The position numbers and the translations under genes are program-made. From Bacteroidia bacterium (GTDB taxonomy: Bacteria; Bacteroidota; Bacteroidia; NS11-12g; UBA955), in contig JALOAG010000006.1 of the NCBI GenBank assembly GCA_023228875.1, forward strand, positions 1 through 64,000: a DNA stretch of 64,000 nt. Reading direction: 5' to 3'. Under the pieces are notes generated by a model that was given only the letters and a program-made list of their open reading frames with translations, ran no database searches and had not been told where the DNA came from. Below, piece after piece: positions 45,384 through 55,846 of this stretch (position 1 is its first letter; each line of letters opens with the position of its first letter).

Positions 45384-46652
45384 CTAAATTTTTCCAAAGC
45401 CCAAATAAGGATGCAAGCAGTCAGGTATATTAATGCCACCATTGTCTTGATTGTTTTCTAATAAAGCAGCAACTATACGAGGTAATGCCATTGCGCTTCC
45501 ATTTAATGTATGTGCCAATTCGTTTTTACCTTCAATACTTTTATATCTTAATTTCAATCTATTACTCTGAAAAGATTCAAAATTTGATACTGAGCTCACT
45601 TCTAGCCATCGCTTCTGTGCAGTTGAATATACCTCAAAATCAAATGTTAATGCACTGGCAAATCCCATATCACCTCCACAAAGTCTTAAAATTCTGAATG
45701 GTAGGTTCAATGCCATAAGCAGCGATTTCACATGTTCAATCATTTCATCTAATACTTGATACGAGTGTGCCGGATGGGCTACTTGTACTATTTCTACTTT
45801 ATCAAACTGATGTAATCGGTTTAATCCGCGAACATGTGCACCATAAGAACCGGCCTCTCGTCTAAAGCAAGGGGTGTAACCTACATTTTTTATAGGCAAT
45901 TCATCTTCTTTTAATAAAACATCTCTATATAAGTTAGTGATTGGAACTTCGGCTGTTGGAATCAAATATAAATCATCCAAACCGACATAATACATCTGAC
46001 CTTCTTTGTCAGGTAATTGTCCTGTCCCGTAACCTGACGCTTCATTAACCACAATTGGAGGTTGAATTTCATAATAGCCTGCTTGAATTGCTTTGTCAAG
46101 AAAAAAGTTTATTAATGCTCTTTGTAAACGCGCTCCTTTGCCTTTATAAACCGGGAATCCAGCTCCTGTAATCTTATTGCCTAACTCAAAATCAATTAGA
46201 TCATATTTTGATGCTAAATCCCAATGTGGTAAGGCGTCTTCAGACAAGGTTGGGATCTCACCCCAATGAAATACCTCTTCGTTTTCTTTGGCACTCGTGC
46301 CAAATGGTACTGAAGCATGTGGTGCATTAGGTATGTTATACATTAGTTGCAGAATCTCTTCGCTTAAACTTTTATATAGATTTTCAGCTTCCTTGATTTC
46401 ATCTTTCATGGATGCAGATTCCTGTTTTAATTGCTCAGCTTTATCTTTTTCACCATTCTTAAATGCTAACGCAATGTCTTTTGAATAAGAATTTGACTTT
46501 GCCAACAATTCGTCTAATTTCTTCTGACATTTCCTTCTTTCTTCATCTAAATTGATTAAGGAGTTTATATCTGCACTATAATCTTTTCCTCTTTTACTCA
46601 ATCGTTGAATTATCTCGTCTCTTGAGTTTCTGATTTGCTGTAATGGTATCAT
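45384..46652 (-). CDS. serS: Seryl-tRNA synthetase
   Basis: The 422-residue protein has the N-terminal coiled-coil arm (QKKLDELLAKSNSYSKDIAL region) that binds tRNA-Ser and the class II core with motif 2 FRREAGSYGAHVRGLNRLHQ and motif 3 TLNGSAMALPRIVAALLE. It charges tRNA-Ser. The start at 46652 (MIPLQQIRNSRDE) is preferred over 46670 because the longer form would begin inside the promoter box at 46668-46675. It leads a three-gene unit with the Kazal and MBL genes. Confidence 0.97.
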   Translation of the reverse strand: MIPLQQIRNSRDEIIQRLSKRGKDYSADINSLINLDEERRKCQKKLDELLAKSNSYSKDIALAFKNGEKDKAEQLKQESASMKDEIKEAENLYKSLSEEILQLMYNIPNAPHASVPFGTSAKENEEVFHWGEIPTLSEDALPHWDLASKYDLIDFELGNKITGAGFPVYKGKGARLQRALINFFLDKAIQAGYYEIQPPIVVNEASGYGTGQLPDKEGQMYYVGLDDLYLIPTAEVPITNLYRDVLLKEDELPIKNVGYTPCFRREAGSYGAHVRGLNRLHQFDKVEIVQVAHPAHSYQVLDEMIEHVKSLLMALNLPFRILRLCGGDMGFASALTFDFEVYSTAQKRWLEVSSVSNFESFQSNRLKLRYKSIEGKNELAHTLNGSAMALPRIVAALLENNQDNGGINIPDCLHPYLGFGKI

Positions 46653-46667
46653 ATCAAAATAGTCCTG

Positions 46668-46675
46668 CAAAGCTA
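46668..46675 (-). promoter_or_regulatory. Promoter for the serS unit
   Basis: On the minus strand the -7 box reads TAGCTTTG followed by C, 15 bases before the serS ATG at 46652, with a TTG 21 bases upstream (46697-46699), a good -33 spacing. This is the best-supported promoter in the window. Confidence 0.55.
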
Positions 46676-46741
46676 ATTGATTTCCACAGTTGTTTACAAG
46701 TAAAAGTTATGCAATCATTACCTACACTATTTATTTGAACT

Positions 46742-49726
46742 ATGTTTTTGAGAATATATGCGACCATACTTCTTTGTTTAGGAGTAACTACTATTAATGC
46801 ACAAGTAAACTTAAATTATGACAAGCCGGATGTTGAATTTGAAAAGGCTTTGAATGCTTTCGAGAAAGGACTGTACAACAAGTCTATCAGGGGGTTTGAA
46901 AGATATATCACCACACATCCTTCCGGAGATTATATTCACGAAGCAGAGTATTATATTGTCTCGGCAAAACTTCGGGTGGACCAAACCAATGCTTATGAAT
47001 ATGCTAAAAAATATTTGGACGAACATCCTGTGAGTCAACGTGCAGAATTTGTCAAAAAGGAAATTGCAGATTACTTTTTCTATAAAAGTAAATTCAAAAT
47101 GGCTGCTCGTTATTATAAACAAGTAAATATCAGCATTTTGGATAGAGATGAAACAGATGACTTCCTGTTTAGAAAAGGATACAGTTTGTTTGAAGCAGGT
47201 AAATATGATGACGCAAAAGATGCACTCTACCCTCTCACACTTCGTCCCACAGCGAACTATGCTAAGGCAACATATTATTATGGATATGTTTGTTACAAAA
47301 CTGGTGATTATGCTTCTGCCTTAGATGCTTTCTTAAAGATTGAGGAAAAAGGTCCTCAGTCTATGAAACTCTATATATGCCAAATGTATTATCTAAATGG
47401 AGAATACAGAAAAGCTATTGAATATGCAGATAAAACAAATCTTGGAAAACTGGAAGATGACAAGAATATATTGAAAGCAAAATCCTATTATAGATTACAT
47501 GACTTTGAAAATGCTGCAAACTATTTTGCAAAAGGCTATAGCTCCTATGACAGTCTTACCGAAGAAGAACTTTATGAGGTTGGCTATTCTTTTTATAAAA
47601 CCAATCGATGCAGCGAAGCATTTGTGGCTTTTTCAAGAATAGCTAATGTTGGAACTGCACTTGCACAAATGGCTAGTTACCATTTAGGAGAATGTTTTAT
47701 TAAAGAAGGTAAAAAACAAAACGCATACAATGCATTCTTTGAAGCTCAAAGAACTGATTTTGATAAAGAAATCAAAGAAAATGCAATGTTTAATTTGGCA
47801 AAAATTTCATTTGAGTTAGAGGATTACAAAACTGCTATTGAGACTTTTAGTAAATTTATTGAGACTTTTCCTCAATCCAGAAACAAACAAGAAGCACAAA
47901 CCAATCTCGCCAAACTATTCCTTTTTACCAACGACTACAAATCAGCCATTCCAATATTAGAGGCTATACCTAATTTAGACAAAGATTCCAGACTTGTATT
48001 GCATCAAATCTTGATTTTGAGAGGCGAAGAACTTGTTTTAAATAAAGATTATGCAGACGCTAAAATTGTATTGAAAAAAGCTGCTGCTATGAACGATAAT
48101 CCAGCATATACTGCTATTGCTAATTTTTGGTTAGGTGAGATTGAGTTTAATGCAAAGAATAAAGCAGAAGCACTTACTTATTTTCAAACTTTCCTCAATT
48201 CAAGCCAAGCAAAAGAAACAGGTTATTATGTATATGCACATTATGCCGCAGGATATGCTTTGTTTGACCTCAAGAGATATGCTGAGGCACTGACCTACTT
48301 TAATAGATATAAATCATTGAATGTTTCCAAACCTTTAGACATGAGCTACTTGAATGATGTTTATATGCGCGTAGCTGATTGCAATTATATGCTACGTAAT
48401 TATAAAGATGCGCTTGATAATTACAGTTATATTTCTGCAAAAAAGACTGCCGGAAGCGACTACGCTCTTTTTCAACAAGGAATGATTTTAGGTATTCAAA
48501 ACAAGGGAAGTCAAAAAATCGCTATGATGAAAAGAATTCCAATTGAATACCCTAACTCTGTTTATATTGAACATTCAATCTATGAGATAGCAACAGAATG
48601 GATGCAAATGGAAAACTATCTTGAAGCAGAGAGGAATTTTAGATACTTACTAGAAGATTTTCCTAACAGTAATTATAGTAAGAACTGTTTGCTTGCCTTA
48701 GGAGTCATGTATTATACTCTTGAAAAAGACAAACTTGCATTGGATGAATTTAAAAAATTAGTTCATACATACCCTGGAACCCAAGAATCCAAAAGCGGCA
48801 TAAGTTATATAGAAAGAATATATGTTTCCCGAGGCGAATCAGATAAATATCTGACTTGGCTGGAAACTATACCAAATGCAGACATTAGCAATTCATTCAG
48901 AGATTCCGTTACCTATCAAGGAGCATTTAATCTATATATGAACAACAACTGTCCTGGCGCAATTGATAATTTTAGAAACTACCTTAACGAATTTCCTAAA
49001 GGATTCTTTAACATCAGTGCACGATTCTATTTGGCGACATGTATTGACAAAACAATGATTACGGATGAATCAATTGCAGAATACAGATACATCACCGAAA
49101 GCACTCCTAACGAATTTAGAAAAGAGTCAGCAAAAAGACTTGCAACTTATTATTACTCTAAGGAAAATTATGACTCTGCTTTGTATTATTATGACAAATT
49201 AGAATCTTTCAGTTCAGAAAAACAAACGCTGATGAGTGCATATCTCGGTCAGGTGAGATGTGCCTACGAGTTATCCAACATACAAATCACTGAAACAAAA
49301 GGTTTGAGACTACTACGAATGGACAATGTTCCTCAAAATATTCAAGGTGAGGTATTTAATAAAATTGGTATTCTCTACTATGAAAGTCAAGATGCTGCAA
49401 CAGCTGAGAACTATTTTACTCAAACTCTCAAAGCAAATAAAGACGAATATGGAGCAGAAGCTTACTATTTTATCTGTCAGATATTGTTTGACAAGTCGGA
49501 TTTGTCTGCTGCTAAAGCTAGAATTTTTGAATACAATAAACAGTTCGTATCTTTTGAATATTGGCAAGCAAGATGCTTCCTACTATTGTCAGAAATTTAT
49601 CATAGAGAAGCTGATGATTTCCAAGCCAAAGCTACTCTCAATTTTGTGTTAAGCAACTACAATGATGCAGATATATTAGAAAGGGCTAATAAATTGAAAG
49701 CAACTATCGAAGGTATTGAAGGATAG
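46742..49726 (+). CDS. Large secreted tetratricopeptide-repeat protein
   Basis: This 994-residue protein has a signal peptide (MFLRIYATILLCLGVTTINAQ) followed by about 20 TPR-like helical pairs across its whole length, for example ALNAFEKGLYNKSIRGFERY, AATYYYGYVCYKTGDYASAL-type and AEALTYFNRYKSLN. TPRs are protein-binding scaffolds. It likely acts in the periplasm or at the outer membrane; no enzyme domain or T9SS tail is seen. It is divergent from serS and 23 bases before argS, which has its own promoter box. Confidence 0.85.
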   Translation: MFLRIYATILLCLGVTTINAQVNLNYDKPDVEFEKALNAFEKGLYNKSIRGFERYITTHPSGDYIHEAEYYIVSAKLRVDQTNAYEYAKKYLDEHPVSQRAEFVKKEIADYFFYKSKFKMAARYYKQVNISILDRDETDDFLFRKGYSLFEAGKYDDAKDALYPLTLRPTANYAKATYYYGYVCYKTGDYASALDAFLKIEEKGPQSMKLYICQMYYLNGEYRKAIEYADKTNLGKLEDDKNILKAKSYYRLHDFENAANYFAKGYSSYDSLTEEELYEVGYSFYKTNRCSEAFVAFSRIANVGTALAQMASYHLGECFIKEGKKQNAYNAFFEAQRTDFDKEIKENAMFNLAKISFELEDYKTAIETFSKFIETFPQSRNKQEAQTNLAKLFLFTNDYKSAIPILEAIPNLDKDSRLVLHQILILRGEELVLNKDYADAKIVLKKAAAMNDNPAYTAIANFWLGEIEFNAKNKAEALTYFQTFLNSSQAKETGYYVYAHYAAGYALFDLKRYAEALTYFNRYKSLNVSKPLDMSYLNDVYMRVADCNYMLRNYKDALDNYSYISAKKTAGSDYALFQQGMILGIQNKGSQKIAMMKRIPIEYPNSVYIEHSIYEIATEWMQMENYLEAERNFRYLLEDFPNSNYSKNCLLALGVMYYTLEKDKLALDEFKKLVHTYPGTQESKSGISYIERIYVSRGESDKYLTWLETIPNADISNSFRDSVTYQGAFNLYMNNNCPGAIDNFRNYLNEFPKGFFNISARFYLATCIDKTMITDESIAEYRYITESTPNEFRKESAKRLATYYYSKENYDSALYYYDKLESFSSEKQTLMSAYLGQVRCAYELSNIQITETKGLRLLRMDNVPQNIQGEVFNKIGILYYESQDAATAENYFTQTLKANKDEYGAEAYYFICQILFDKSDLSAAKARIFEYNKQFVSFEYWQARCFLLLSEIYHREADDFQAKATLNFVLSNYNDADILERANKLKATIEGIEG

Positions 49727-49729
49727 CTG

Positions 49730-49737
49730 TATTTTTG
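49730..49737 (+). promoter_or_regulatory. -7 box for argS
   Basis: TATTTTTG followed by TGCC matches TAnnTTTG, 12 bases before the ATG at 49750. It overlaps the TTG at 49735 that opens the longer frame and so argues for the internal start. Confidence 0.45.
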
Positions 49738-49749
49738 TGCCCTCAAGTA

Positions 49750-51534
49750 ATGGAATTAGAAAAAGAATTAGCACAGGAACTCGCACTTGCCTTTAATGAC
49801 TTATTTGGTTATAGTGTTGAGTCAAAAAACATCATTTTAGAAGCAACAAAAAAGGACTTCGAGGGAAATCTAACTCTTGTTGTATTTCCTTATATCAAAT
49901 ATACTCAAAAAAGCCCTGAGCAAACCGCGCAACTATTGGGTGAATATTTAGTTAATGTAGGTAAATATATTTCTAAATTTCAGGTAGTTAAAGGTTTTTT
50001 GAACTTAACATTCAAAGATGAAATTTGGATAAAATTTCTCAATACTAATTATAATACTGATTTTCAAAAAGCGATTAACCAAATTGGTAATGGACAGAAA
50101 GTAATGGTAGAATACTCCTCTCCTAATACTAATAAGCCCTTGCATCTTGGACATATTCGAAATAATTTATTGGGATATTCAATTGCAGAATTGATGAAAG
50201 CTAATGGTTACCACGTAGTCAAAGTAAATTTGATTAATGATCGGGGAATCCATATTTGTAAATCAATGTTGGCATGGCAGAAATTTGGCAATGGCGAAAC
50301 TCCTAAAAGTACAGGCGTTAAAGGTGACCATTTGGTGGGAAAATACTATGTTGAGTTTGACAAAGCTTACAAAAAAGAGATTGAGTTGCTAATGTCTCAA
50401 GGAATGGACAAAGAAACTGCTGAAAAAGAAGCTCCTATTTTAAAAGAAGCAAATGAAATGTTAGTCAAATGGGAACAAGGCGATTCAGAAGTGATTGCAC
50501 TTTGGTCGATGATGAATGCATGGGTTTATGCAGGATTTGACATTACATACAAAACACTGGGAGTTGATTTTGATCATACCTATTATGAATCAAATACATA
50601 TACACTCGGTAAAGAAATTGTGGATGAAGGTTTGAATAATGGTGTTTTTTATAAGGAGAAAGATAATTCGGTTTGGATTGACCTCACAGCAGATAAATTA
50701 GACAAGAAACTATTACTACGCGGCAATGGAACTTCTGTTTATATTACCCAAGACTTAGGAACTGCCGAATTAAAATACAAGGATTTCAATGTAAATAAGA
50801 GTATTTATGTGGTAGGCAACGAACAAGACTACCATTTTAAGGTACTCTTTAAAATCTTAGAAAAACTGAACCGCCCTTATTCAAATGGTCTTTATCATTT
50901 ATCTTATGGCATGGTAGATTTGCCTAGCGGTAAAATGAAATCCAGAGAAGGTACTGTTGTAGATGCTGATGATTTATTACAAGAGATGTTTGAAACAGCA
51001 CACCAGAAATCTGAAGAGTTAGGTAAAACGGAAGGCATGACAACAGAGGAGAAAGAATCTTTATATAAAATGTTAGGTTTGGCTGCTCTGAAATTCTTCA
51101 TTCTCAAAGTAGATCCTCAAAAAAGAATGCTCTTTAATCCTGATGAATCTATTGACTTTCAAGGAGACACTGGCACTTTTGTTCAATACACTCATGCAAG
51201 AATCCGTTCTTTATTGCGTCAAGCCGGAAATGACTGGAAAAACTTCTCTCTTCAAAATGTTAAACTACATGATACTGAACGTGAAGCACTGTTTATTCTT
51301 TATCAATACAAAAATGAAATTGCCAAAGCAGCACAATCATATAATCCGGCTTCTATTGCAGCTTACTGTATTCAATTGGCTAAATCTTTTAACAGAATTT
51401 ACAAAGAGGTTTCATTTTTACACGAACCTAATGAGGCTATCAAAAATCAGCGTATGAAATTAGCATTTTTAACCGGAAATACTCTTAAATCTGCTATGGG
51501 AATGTTAGGTATTGAAGTCCCTGAACAAATGTAA
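49750..51534 (+). CDS. argS: Arginyl-tRNA synthetase
   Basis: The 594-residue class I enzyme has HLGH (132-135, in NKPLHLGHIRNN), the KMSKS-like KMKSR (395-399) and a C-terminal DALR anticodon-binding domain. It charges tRNA-Arg. Length is normal for the family. Confidence 0.97.
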   Translation: MELEKELAQELALAFNDLFGYSVESKNIILEATKKDFEGNLTLVVFPYIKYTQKSPEQTAQLLGEYLVNVGKYISKFQVVKGFLNLTFKDEIWIKFLNTNYNTDFQKAINQIGNGQKVMVEYSSPNTNKPLHLGHIRNNLLGYSIAELMKANGYHVVKVNLINDRGIHICKSMLAWQKFGNGETPKSTGVKGDHLVGKYYVEFDKAYKKEIELLMSQGMDKETAEKEAPILKEANEMLVKWEQGDSEVIALWSMMNAWVYAGFDITYKTLGVDFDHTYYESNTYTLGKEIVDEGLNNGVFYKEKDNSVWIDLTADKLDKKLLLRGNGTSVYITQDLGTAELKYKDFNVNKSIYVVGNEQDYHFKVLFKILEKLNRPYSNGLYHLSYGMVDLPSGKMKSREGTVVDADDLLQEMFETAHQKSEELGKTEGMTTEEKESLYKMLGLAALKFFILKVDPQKRMLFNPDESIDFQGDTGTFVQYTHARIRSLLRQAGNDWKNFSLQNVKLHDTEREALFILYQYKNEIAKAAQSYNPASIAAYCIQLAKSFNRIYKEVSFLHEPNEAIKNQRMKLAFLTGNTLKSAMGMLGIEVPEQM

Positions 51535-51540
51535 GATTTC

Positions 51541-52683
51541 ATGGATGCCAATAAGAAACATATTTTAATTTTGGCTTCTTGGTTTCCAAATCGTTACACA
51601 CCTTTTAACGGAGATTTCGTCCAAAGAATTGCTGAACAAACTGCATTAAATAATAAAGTTACTGTACTCCATATTTGTAATAAAAGTGAAACCGGTAAGA
51701 GTGAGCAAATCATAACAAAAAAACAACACGACCTCGAAGAACGTATTTATTATCTTGAAAAAGTTCCATTGCCACTGCGCTTCCCATTTTTTCTCTTTAC
51801 AGGTTCAATGTTGTTCGAACAAATTGAAAAAGAACGTGGAAAGGTGGATTGCTGTCATGTTCAAGTAGTTTGGAAAATGGGGCTCCTTGCCTATCGTTTC
51901 AAAAGAAAATACCAAACACCCTATTTTGTAACTGAACATTGGACTGGTTATTTGCCACAACATTATCAACTCAAAAAATTTGGTTTAAAATACTTGTCTA
52001 AACTCGTGCTACGCAATGCTTCACAAGTTTTTACTGTTTCAAAAAACTTAGGAATTCGTATTCTTCAATTAGGTATGACCAAGTCTCAACCTATTGTCAT
52101 GCATAACATTGTTCGTTGGTCTGATCCGGTTATCAATACAAACCCTGACAAACTTTTCACTTTTGTACACTTATCTAATTTTAGAGATGAACAAAAGAAT
52201 GTAAGTGGGATAATCAATGCTTTTGCAAATGCTCTTAAGCGAAATAATAAAATTAAATTATTGTTGGGTGGGTCAAACCAGACGGGAGAATTTGAAAAAT
52301 TAGTTCGAGCATTACAAATACCGCTCAAACATTTGCAGTTTCTACCTGAAATGTCTCACGAATATGCACTCTCAACTATTGCACAGTCAGACGCATTAAT
52401 ATGTTTTAGTAATTTTGAGACATTCGGAATCACATGTGCAGAAGCAATTTGTATGGGGGTTCCAGTTATTTATACTCCATGTGGTGGACCTGAGGAGTAT
52501 ATAGAAGACAATATGGGTATTCAAGTACCTATAAACAATCAAGAAGCATTAACCAATGCAATTATTGCTATCAGTAGAGGCGAAATTGTCTTTGATAGAG
52601 AATCGATAAAAAAGAAGGCGCAACTACGGTTTGACTCTGTACTTTGGTCGAATGAAATGCAAAAGTTTTATTCATCCATCTAA
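51541..52683 (+). CDS. Glycosyltransferase, GT4-like
   Basis: The 380-residue protein has the GT-B layout: N-terminal ILILASWFPNRYTPFNGDFV, and the C-terminal nucleotide-sugar site FETFGITCAEAICMGVPVIY with the E-x7-E pair, then CGGPEEYI. It transfers a sugar, probably in surface polysaccharide or lipid synthesis. There is no membrane helix. The start is 6 bases after the argS stop, so the two may be cotranscribed. Confidence 0.88.
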   Translation: MDANKKHILILASWFPNRYTPFNGDFVQRIAEQTALNNKVTVLHICNKSETGKSEQIITKKQHDLEERIYYLEKVPLPLRFPFFLFTGSMLFEQIEKERGKVDCCHVQVVWKMGLLAYRFKRKYQTPYFVTEHWTGYLPQHYQLKKFGLKYLSKLVLRNASQVFTVSKNLGIRILQLGMTKSQPIVMHNIVRWSDPVINTNPDKLFTFVHLSNFRDEQKNVSGIINAFANALKRNNKIKLLLGGSNQTGEFEKLVRALQIPLKHLQFLPEMSHEYALSTIAQSDALICFSNFETFGITCAEAICMGVPVIYTPCGGPEEYIEDNMGIQVPINNQEALTNAIIAISRGEIVFDRESIKKKAQLRFDSVLWSNEMQKFYSSI

Positions 52684-52704
52684 ACTCATCTACTGTCGTT
52701 AAAA

Positions 52705-53904
52705 TCAATCATAAAGTAAATACTTCTTACGCATTTCCTTATAAGCATCCAGTTCTGCTTGCCACGACTCTCTTATTGCCGAGGCTGATTTACCAGCAAT
52801 AATTTGCTTGCGAAGTTCATCAGTGCCGACAAGTTTGTCAAAAAACAAATTTGGAAGAAAGAACTTGCTTTTATCGAGATAAGCATCATACGCTATAAGC
52901 AACCAATTAATATTGAGTTGCTTGTGTTTAAAAATATCTAATGGACTAGAATCAGATAAGTCATATCCAACACATTCAACATTTTTAAAGGGTGGATTAT
53001 CTGCCACACCGGGAATTGAACGAGGAGTAAATACATAATTTGCATCACGCCAATTTGGAAAACCAAATAACTGGAACGGTTTGTTTGTACCCCGCCCTAA
53101 ACTCACATTAGTTCCTTCAAACAAACATAGCCCCGGATAATATAAAACCGATAGTTGAATTGGTAAATTGGGAGATGGTGCAATGGGAAGTTCATAATAA
53201 GTTCCGTGTGTGTAATGCTTTGTCTTAATTATTATCAATTCACATTGAACACTATTTTTAAGCCAGCCTTCACCATTAATCATCTGAGCAAGTTCTGCTA
53301 CTGTCAATCCATGAACTATCGGGACAGGATGCATACCAACAAAAGAACTGAAGCCACTTTTTAATACAGGACCATCAATGTAATTCCCGTTTGGATTAGG
53401 CCTATCTAGAATCATGAGTGGAATATGTTGTTCGGCACATGCCTCCATCACATAATGCATAGTAGAAATATAGGTATAGAACCTTACACCTACATCTTGA
53501 ATGTCAAATAGAACAAGGTCTAAACCCTGCATTTGCTCAACACTCGGTTTCTTATTCTTGCCATACAGAGATATTAATGGCAATCCTGTTTTTGTGTCCT
53601 TACCTGATTCCACAACCGCACCGGCACTGTGATCTCCTCTAAACCCATGTTCAGGAGCAAAAATGTGTTTAATATGCACTCCCAATTTAAGTAAAGTATC
53701 AACAAGATGGGTTTGGTTGATGGTAGAAGTTTGATTGACAACTAACGCAATCGTTTTCCCTTTCAACAAAGGAATATATTCTTGGGTGGAAAAGGCAGCT
53801 GGAATTGGTTGAGAATTTAACCGGATAGTACCTGTTTGTAAAAGAAGAAATAAAAGGATGTATTTCACCACCTTTTTTGTGCAATTTTGAAGCCACAAAA
53901 CCAT
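52705..53904 (-). CDS. DUF1343 protein, NamZ-like exo-beta-N-acetylmuramidase
   Basis: The 399-residue protein has a hydrophobic N-terminal segment (YILLFLLLQTGTIRL) that may be a signal peptide, then the DUF1343 core: LVVNQTSTINQTHLVDTLLK, IFAPEHGFRGDHSAG, LISLYGKNKKPS, LVLFDIQDVGVRFYTYISTM and LILDRPNPNG-type MILDRPNPNGNYIDGP. DUF1343 includes NamZ, which removes terminal N-acetylmuramic acid from peptidoglycan fragments. Role in cell-wall recycling is likely. The exact start is uncertain; the start region is divergent from the permease gene, 29 bases away. Confidence 0.85.
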   Translation of the reverse strand: MVLWLQNCTKKVVKYILLFLLLQTGTIRLNSQPIPAAFSTQEYIPLLKGKTIALVVNQTSTINQTHLVDTLLKLGVHIKHIFAPEHGFRGDHSAGAVVESGKDTKTGLPLISLYGKNKKPSVEQMQGLDLVLFDIQDVGVRFYTYISTMHYVMEACAEQHIPLMILDRPNPNGNYIDGPVLKSGFSSFVGMHPVPIVHGLTVAELAQMINGEGWLKNSVQCELIIIKTKHYTHGTYYELPIAPSPNLPIQLSVLYYPGLCLFEGTNVSLGRGTNKPFQLFGFPNWRDANYVFTPRSIPGVADNPPFKNVECVGYDLSDSSPLDIFKHKQLNINWLLIAYDAYLDKSKFFLPNLFFDKLVGTDELRKQIIAGKSASAIRESWQAELDAYKEMRKKYLLYD

Positions 53905-53933
53905 TGCACAATGTTAGTGTAATTATAGCAATA

Positions 53934-55136
53934 ATGAATCTGCCATTTTTTATAGTAAATCGTTTATCCGGTAGCAACAAAGGAAATTTTGCAGGCAGGA
54001 TTGTCAATATTGCAATTGCAGGTGTTGCGCTTGGTTTTGCGGTTATTGTAATAGCAATTGCGGCTGTCAATGGTTTTCAAAAAGAGATTGAAAGTAAAGT
54101 CAAAGGATTTAGTGGCGAAATTGAAGTACGAAAAACCGGTACTACTGACAACTATGACTATCCGCTATTTGATGATTCAGATTCACTCAACAAAACAATT
54201 GCTGTTGTAGAGGGTGTTAAATTCATAAACAAAGTTGCTGCAAAACCTGCAATCATCAAGGTTAATGACGAACTTTTGGGGATTATTTATAAAGGTGTTG
54301 ATTCTACCTATAATTCTGAGTACTTCAAAAGATTCATTAAAGAAGGAAGCATGCCAAAGGGGACCAATGATATACTTATTTCTGAGTACATGTCTAAAAA
54401 ACTTTTGCTCAAAGTGGGTGATAAAATGAGGGTGTATTTTATTAAACAACCGGTAAGAGCAATCGCCTCCAACGTATGTGGAATCTATCAAACAGGGCTT
54501 GAAGAACAAGACAAAATGCTGGCATTAGGCAGTATGGCAGACATTCAAAGGATATATGCTGAAAACAGAAATCAAATTACACATTTAGAAATTTTCATTA
54601 ATCCAGAGTCCAACCCCGAAACTGTACGCGAAGAATTATTAAGTATTTTGGATTACGATCTTGATTGTCATCTTATTACAGAACTACAACCGCAAATCTT
54701 TCAATGGTTGGAATACCTTGATGTAAATAAATATATCATCCTTTCGTTAATGATATTTGTTTCCGGAATCAGCCTTATAACTGCATTATTGATTTTGGTA
54801 ATAGAAAGAACCAATATGATAGGCATTCTTAAAACATTAGGAGCAAGCAACGCTCTTATCAAAAAAATCTTTTTATATAAAATTGCCTACATTGCCGTAG
54901 TGGGCATAACGATTGGAAACGTCTTGGGAGTGGGACTTTGTTTACTACAACTGAAAACCGGATTTTTAAAACTAAATCAAGAGACATATTACATTGACAC
55001 TGTGCCAATTGATTTAAACATGAATGTAATTTTGTTGGTTAACGCTACTTGTTTTGCAATCTGTTTTATTGCGCTTTTGCTTCCGGTGCAAATGGTAAGC
55101 AAAGTAACTCCTGCAAAAAGTGTTCGTTTTGATTAA
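53934..55136 (+). CDS. FtsX-like permease, second LolC/LolE-type copy
   Basis: The 400-residue protein has the same layout as the permease at 34508: a first membrane helix (IAGVALGFAVIVIAIAAVNG), a periplasmic domain and a C-terminal FtsX domain with three helices and the coupling segment TNMIGILKTLGASNALIKKI. It carries the LolC/E-type phrase EIESKVKGFSGEIEV. The two copies could form a heterodimer as LolC-LolE, but no LolD ATPase is in the window. The ATG at 53934 is used rather than the start of the longer frame at 53877, which lies inside the divergent gene. Confidence 0.85.
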   Translation: MNLPFFIVNRLSGSNKGNFAGRIVNIAIAGVALGFAVIVIAIAAVNGFQKEIESKVKGFSGEIEVRKTGTTDNYDYPLFDDSDSLNKTIAVVEGVKFINKVAAKPAIIKVNDELLGIIYKGVDSTYNSEYFKRFIKEGSMPKGTNDILISEYMSKKLLLKVGDKMRVYFIKQPVRAIASNVCGIYQTGLEEQDKMLALGSMADIQRIYAENRNQITHLEIFINPESNPETVREELLSILDYDLDCHLITELQPQIFQWLEYLDVNKYIILSLMIFVSGISLITALLILVIERTNMIGILKTLGASNALIKKIFLYKIAYIAVVGITIGNVLGVGLCLLQLKTGFLKLNQETYYIDTVPIDLNMNVILLVNATCFAICFIALLLPVQMVSKVTPAKSVRFD

Positions 55137-55147
55137 AAACAGTGTTC

Positions 55148-55846
55148 TCAAGAACTCCCACTCAAAGTCGTAATGTATTTATCTATGAAAAATGCTTTTT
55201 CTTTAGACTTATACTGCTGAATGTATCGCGGATGTTCAAGTACTTCAATATGCTTAAACAGTTTTGCTTCTTGGTTTATCTTAAGAATAAATTGTGCATT
55301 TTTAGTACCCAAGACAAAAACCCTTGAACAATCAAGCCCAACTTTTATATGCTTTTTAAGCGACTCAACCATATAATCTTTAAGCATTAGAAACAACGTC
55401 TTATCATCGTAGTAATTAGCATTTAACCATGTTCCGTTAGGAGATTTTTTAAGTATTGCCAATGGGAATGGGGAATTGATATAGAACTCACTATAAAAGT
55501 GCTTTACACCTCCATAAGACTGAATCATATCATACAAAAACACAGATGATACTTCATGCGTATGTGCAGAATACATTTTAATGCCGCATATTGACTCTAA
55601 TCGTTTTGTGTCAGTAAATGGTACGCCTGTAACCCCTGCCCCATGTCTGCTGGGATTTATTCCAATGATAAATTTTCTTTGATGATTATCATTGTAAAAT
55701 TTCTGATAAAACTGATTCATCACGCTAAATGTTTCAGGGTTATCAATAAAAGGATTCATTACTTTATACCCGATAGGCAATTTGCCATGGTATGCCAAAT
55801 TCTTATTAAAATTGACTACATAATCAGCGATCATCCTCTTATCCAT
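55148..55846 (-). CDS. SMUG2-like uracil-DNA glycosylase family protein (DUF4918)
   Basis: The 232-residue protein has the uracil-glycosylase-fold segment FIIGINPSRHGAGVTGVPFT (residues 60-79), and near the C-terminus EHPRYIQQYK, the second family motif. The GINPSRHGAG signature is that of the SMUG2/DUF4918 group. These enzymes likely remove uracil or related bases from DNA. No signal peptide. It is convergent with the permease gene, with stops 11 bases apart. Confidence 0.82.
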   Translation of the reverse strand: MDKRMIADYVVNFNKNLAYHGKLPIGYKVMNPFIDNPETFSVMNQFYQKFYNDNHQRKFIIGINPSRHGAGVTGVPFTDTKRLESICGIKMYSAHTHEVSSVFLYDMIQSYGGVKHFYSEFYINSPFPLAILKKSPNGTWLNANYYDDKTLFLMLKDYMVESLKKHIKVGLDCSRVFVLGTKNAQFILKINQEAKLFKHIEVLEHPRYIQQYKSKEKAFFIDKYITTLSGSS

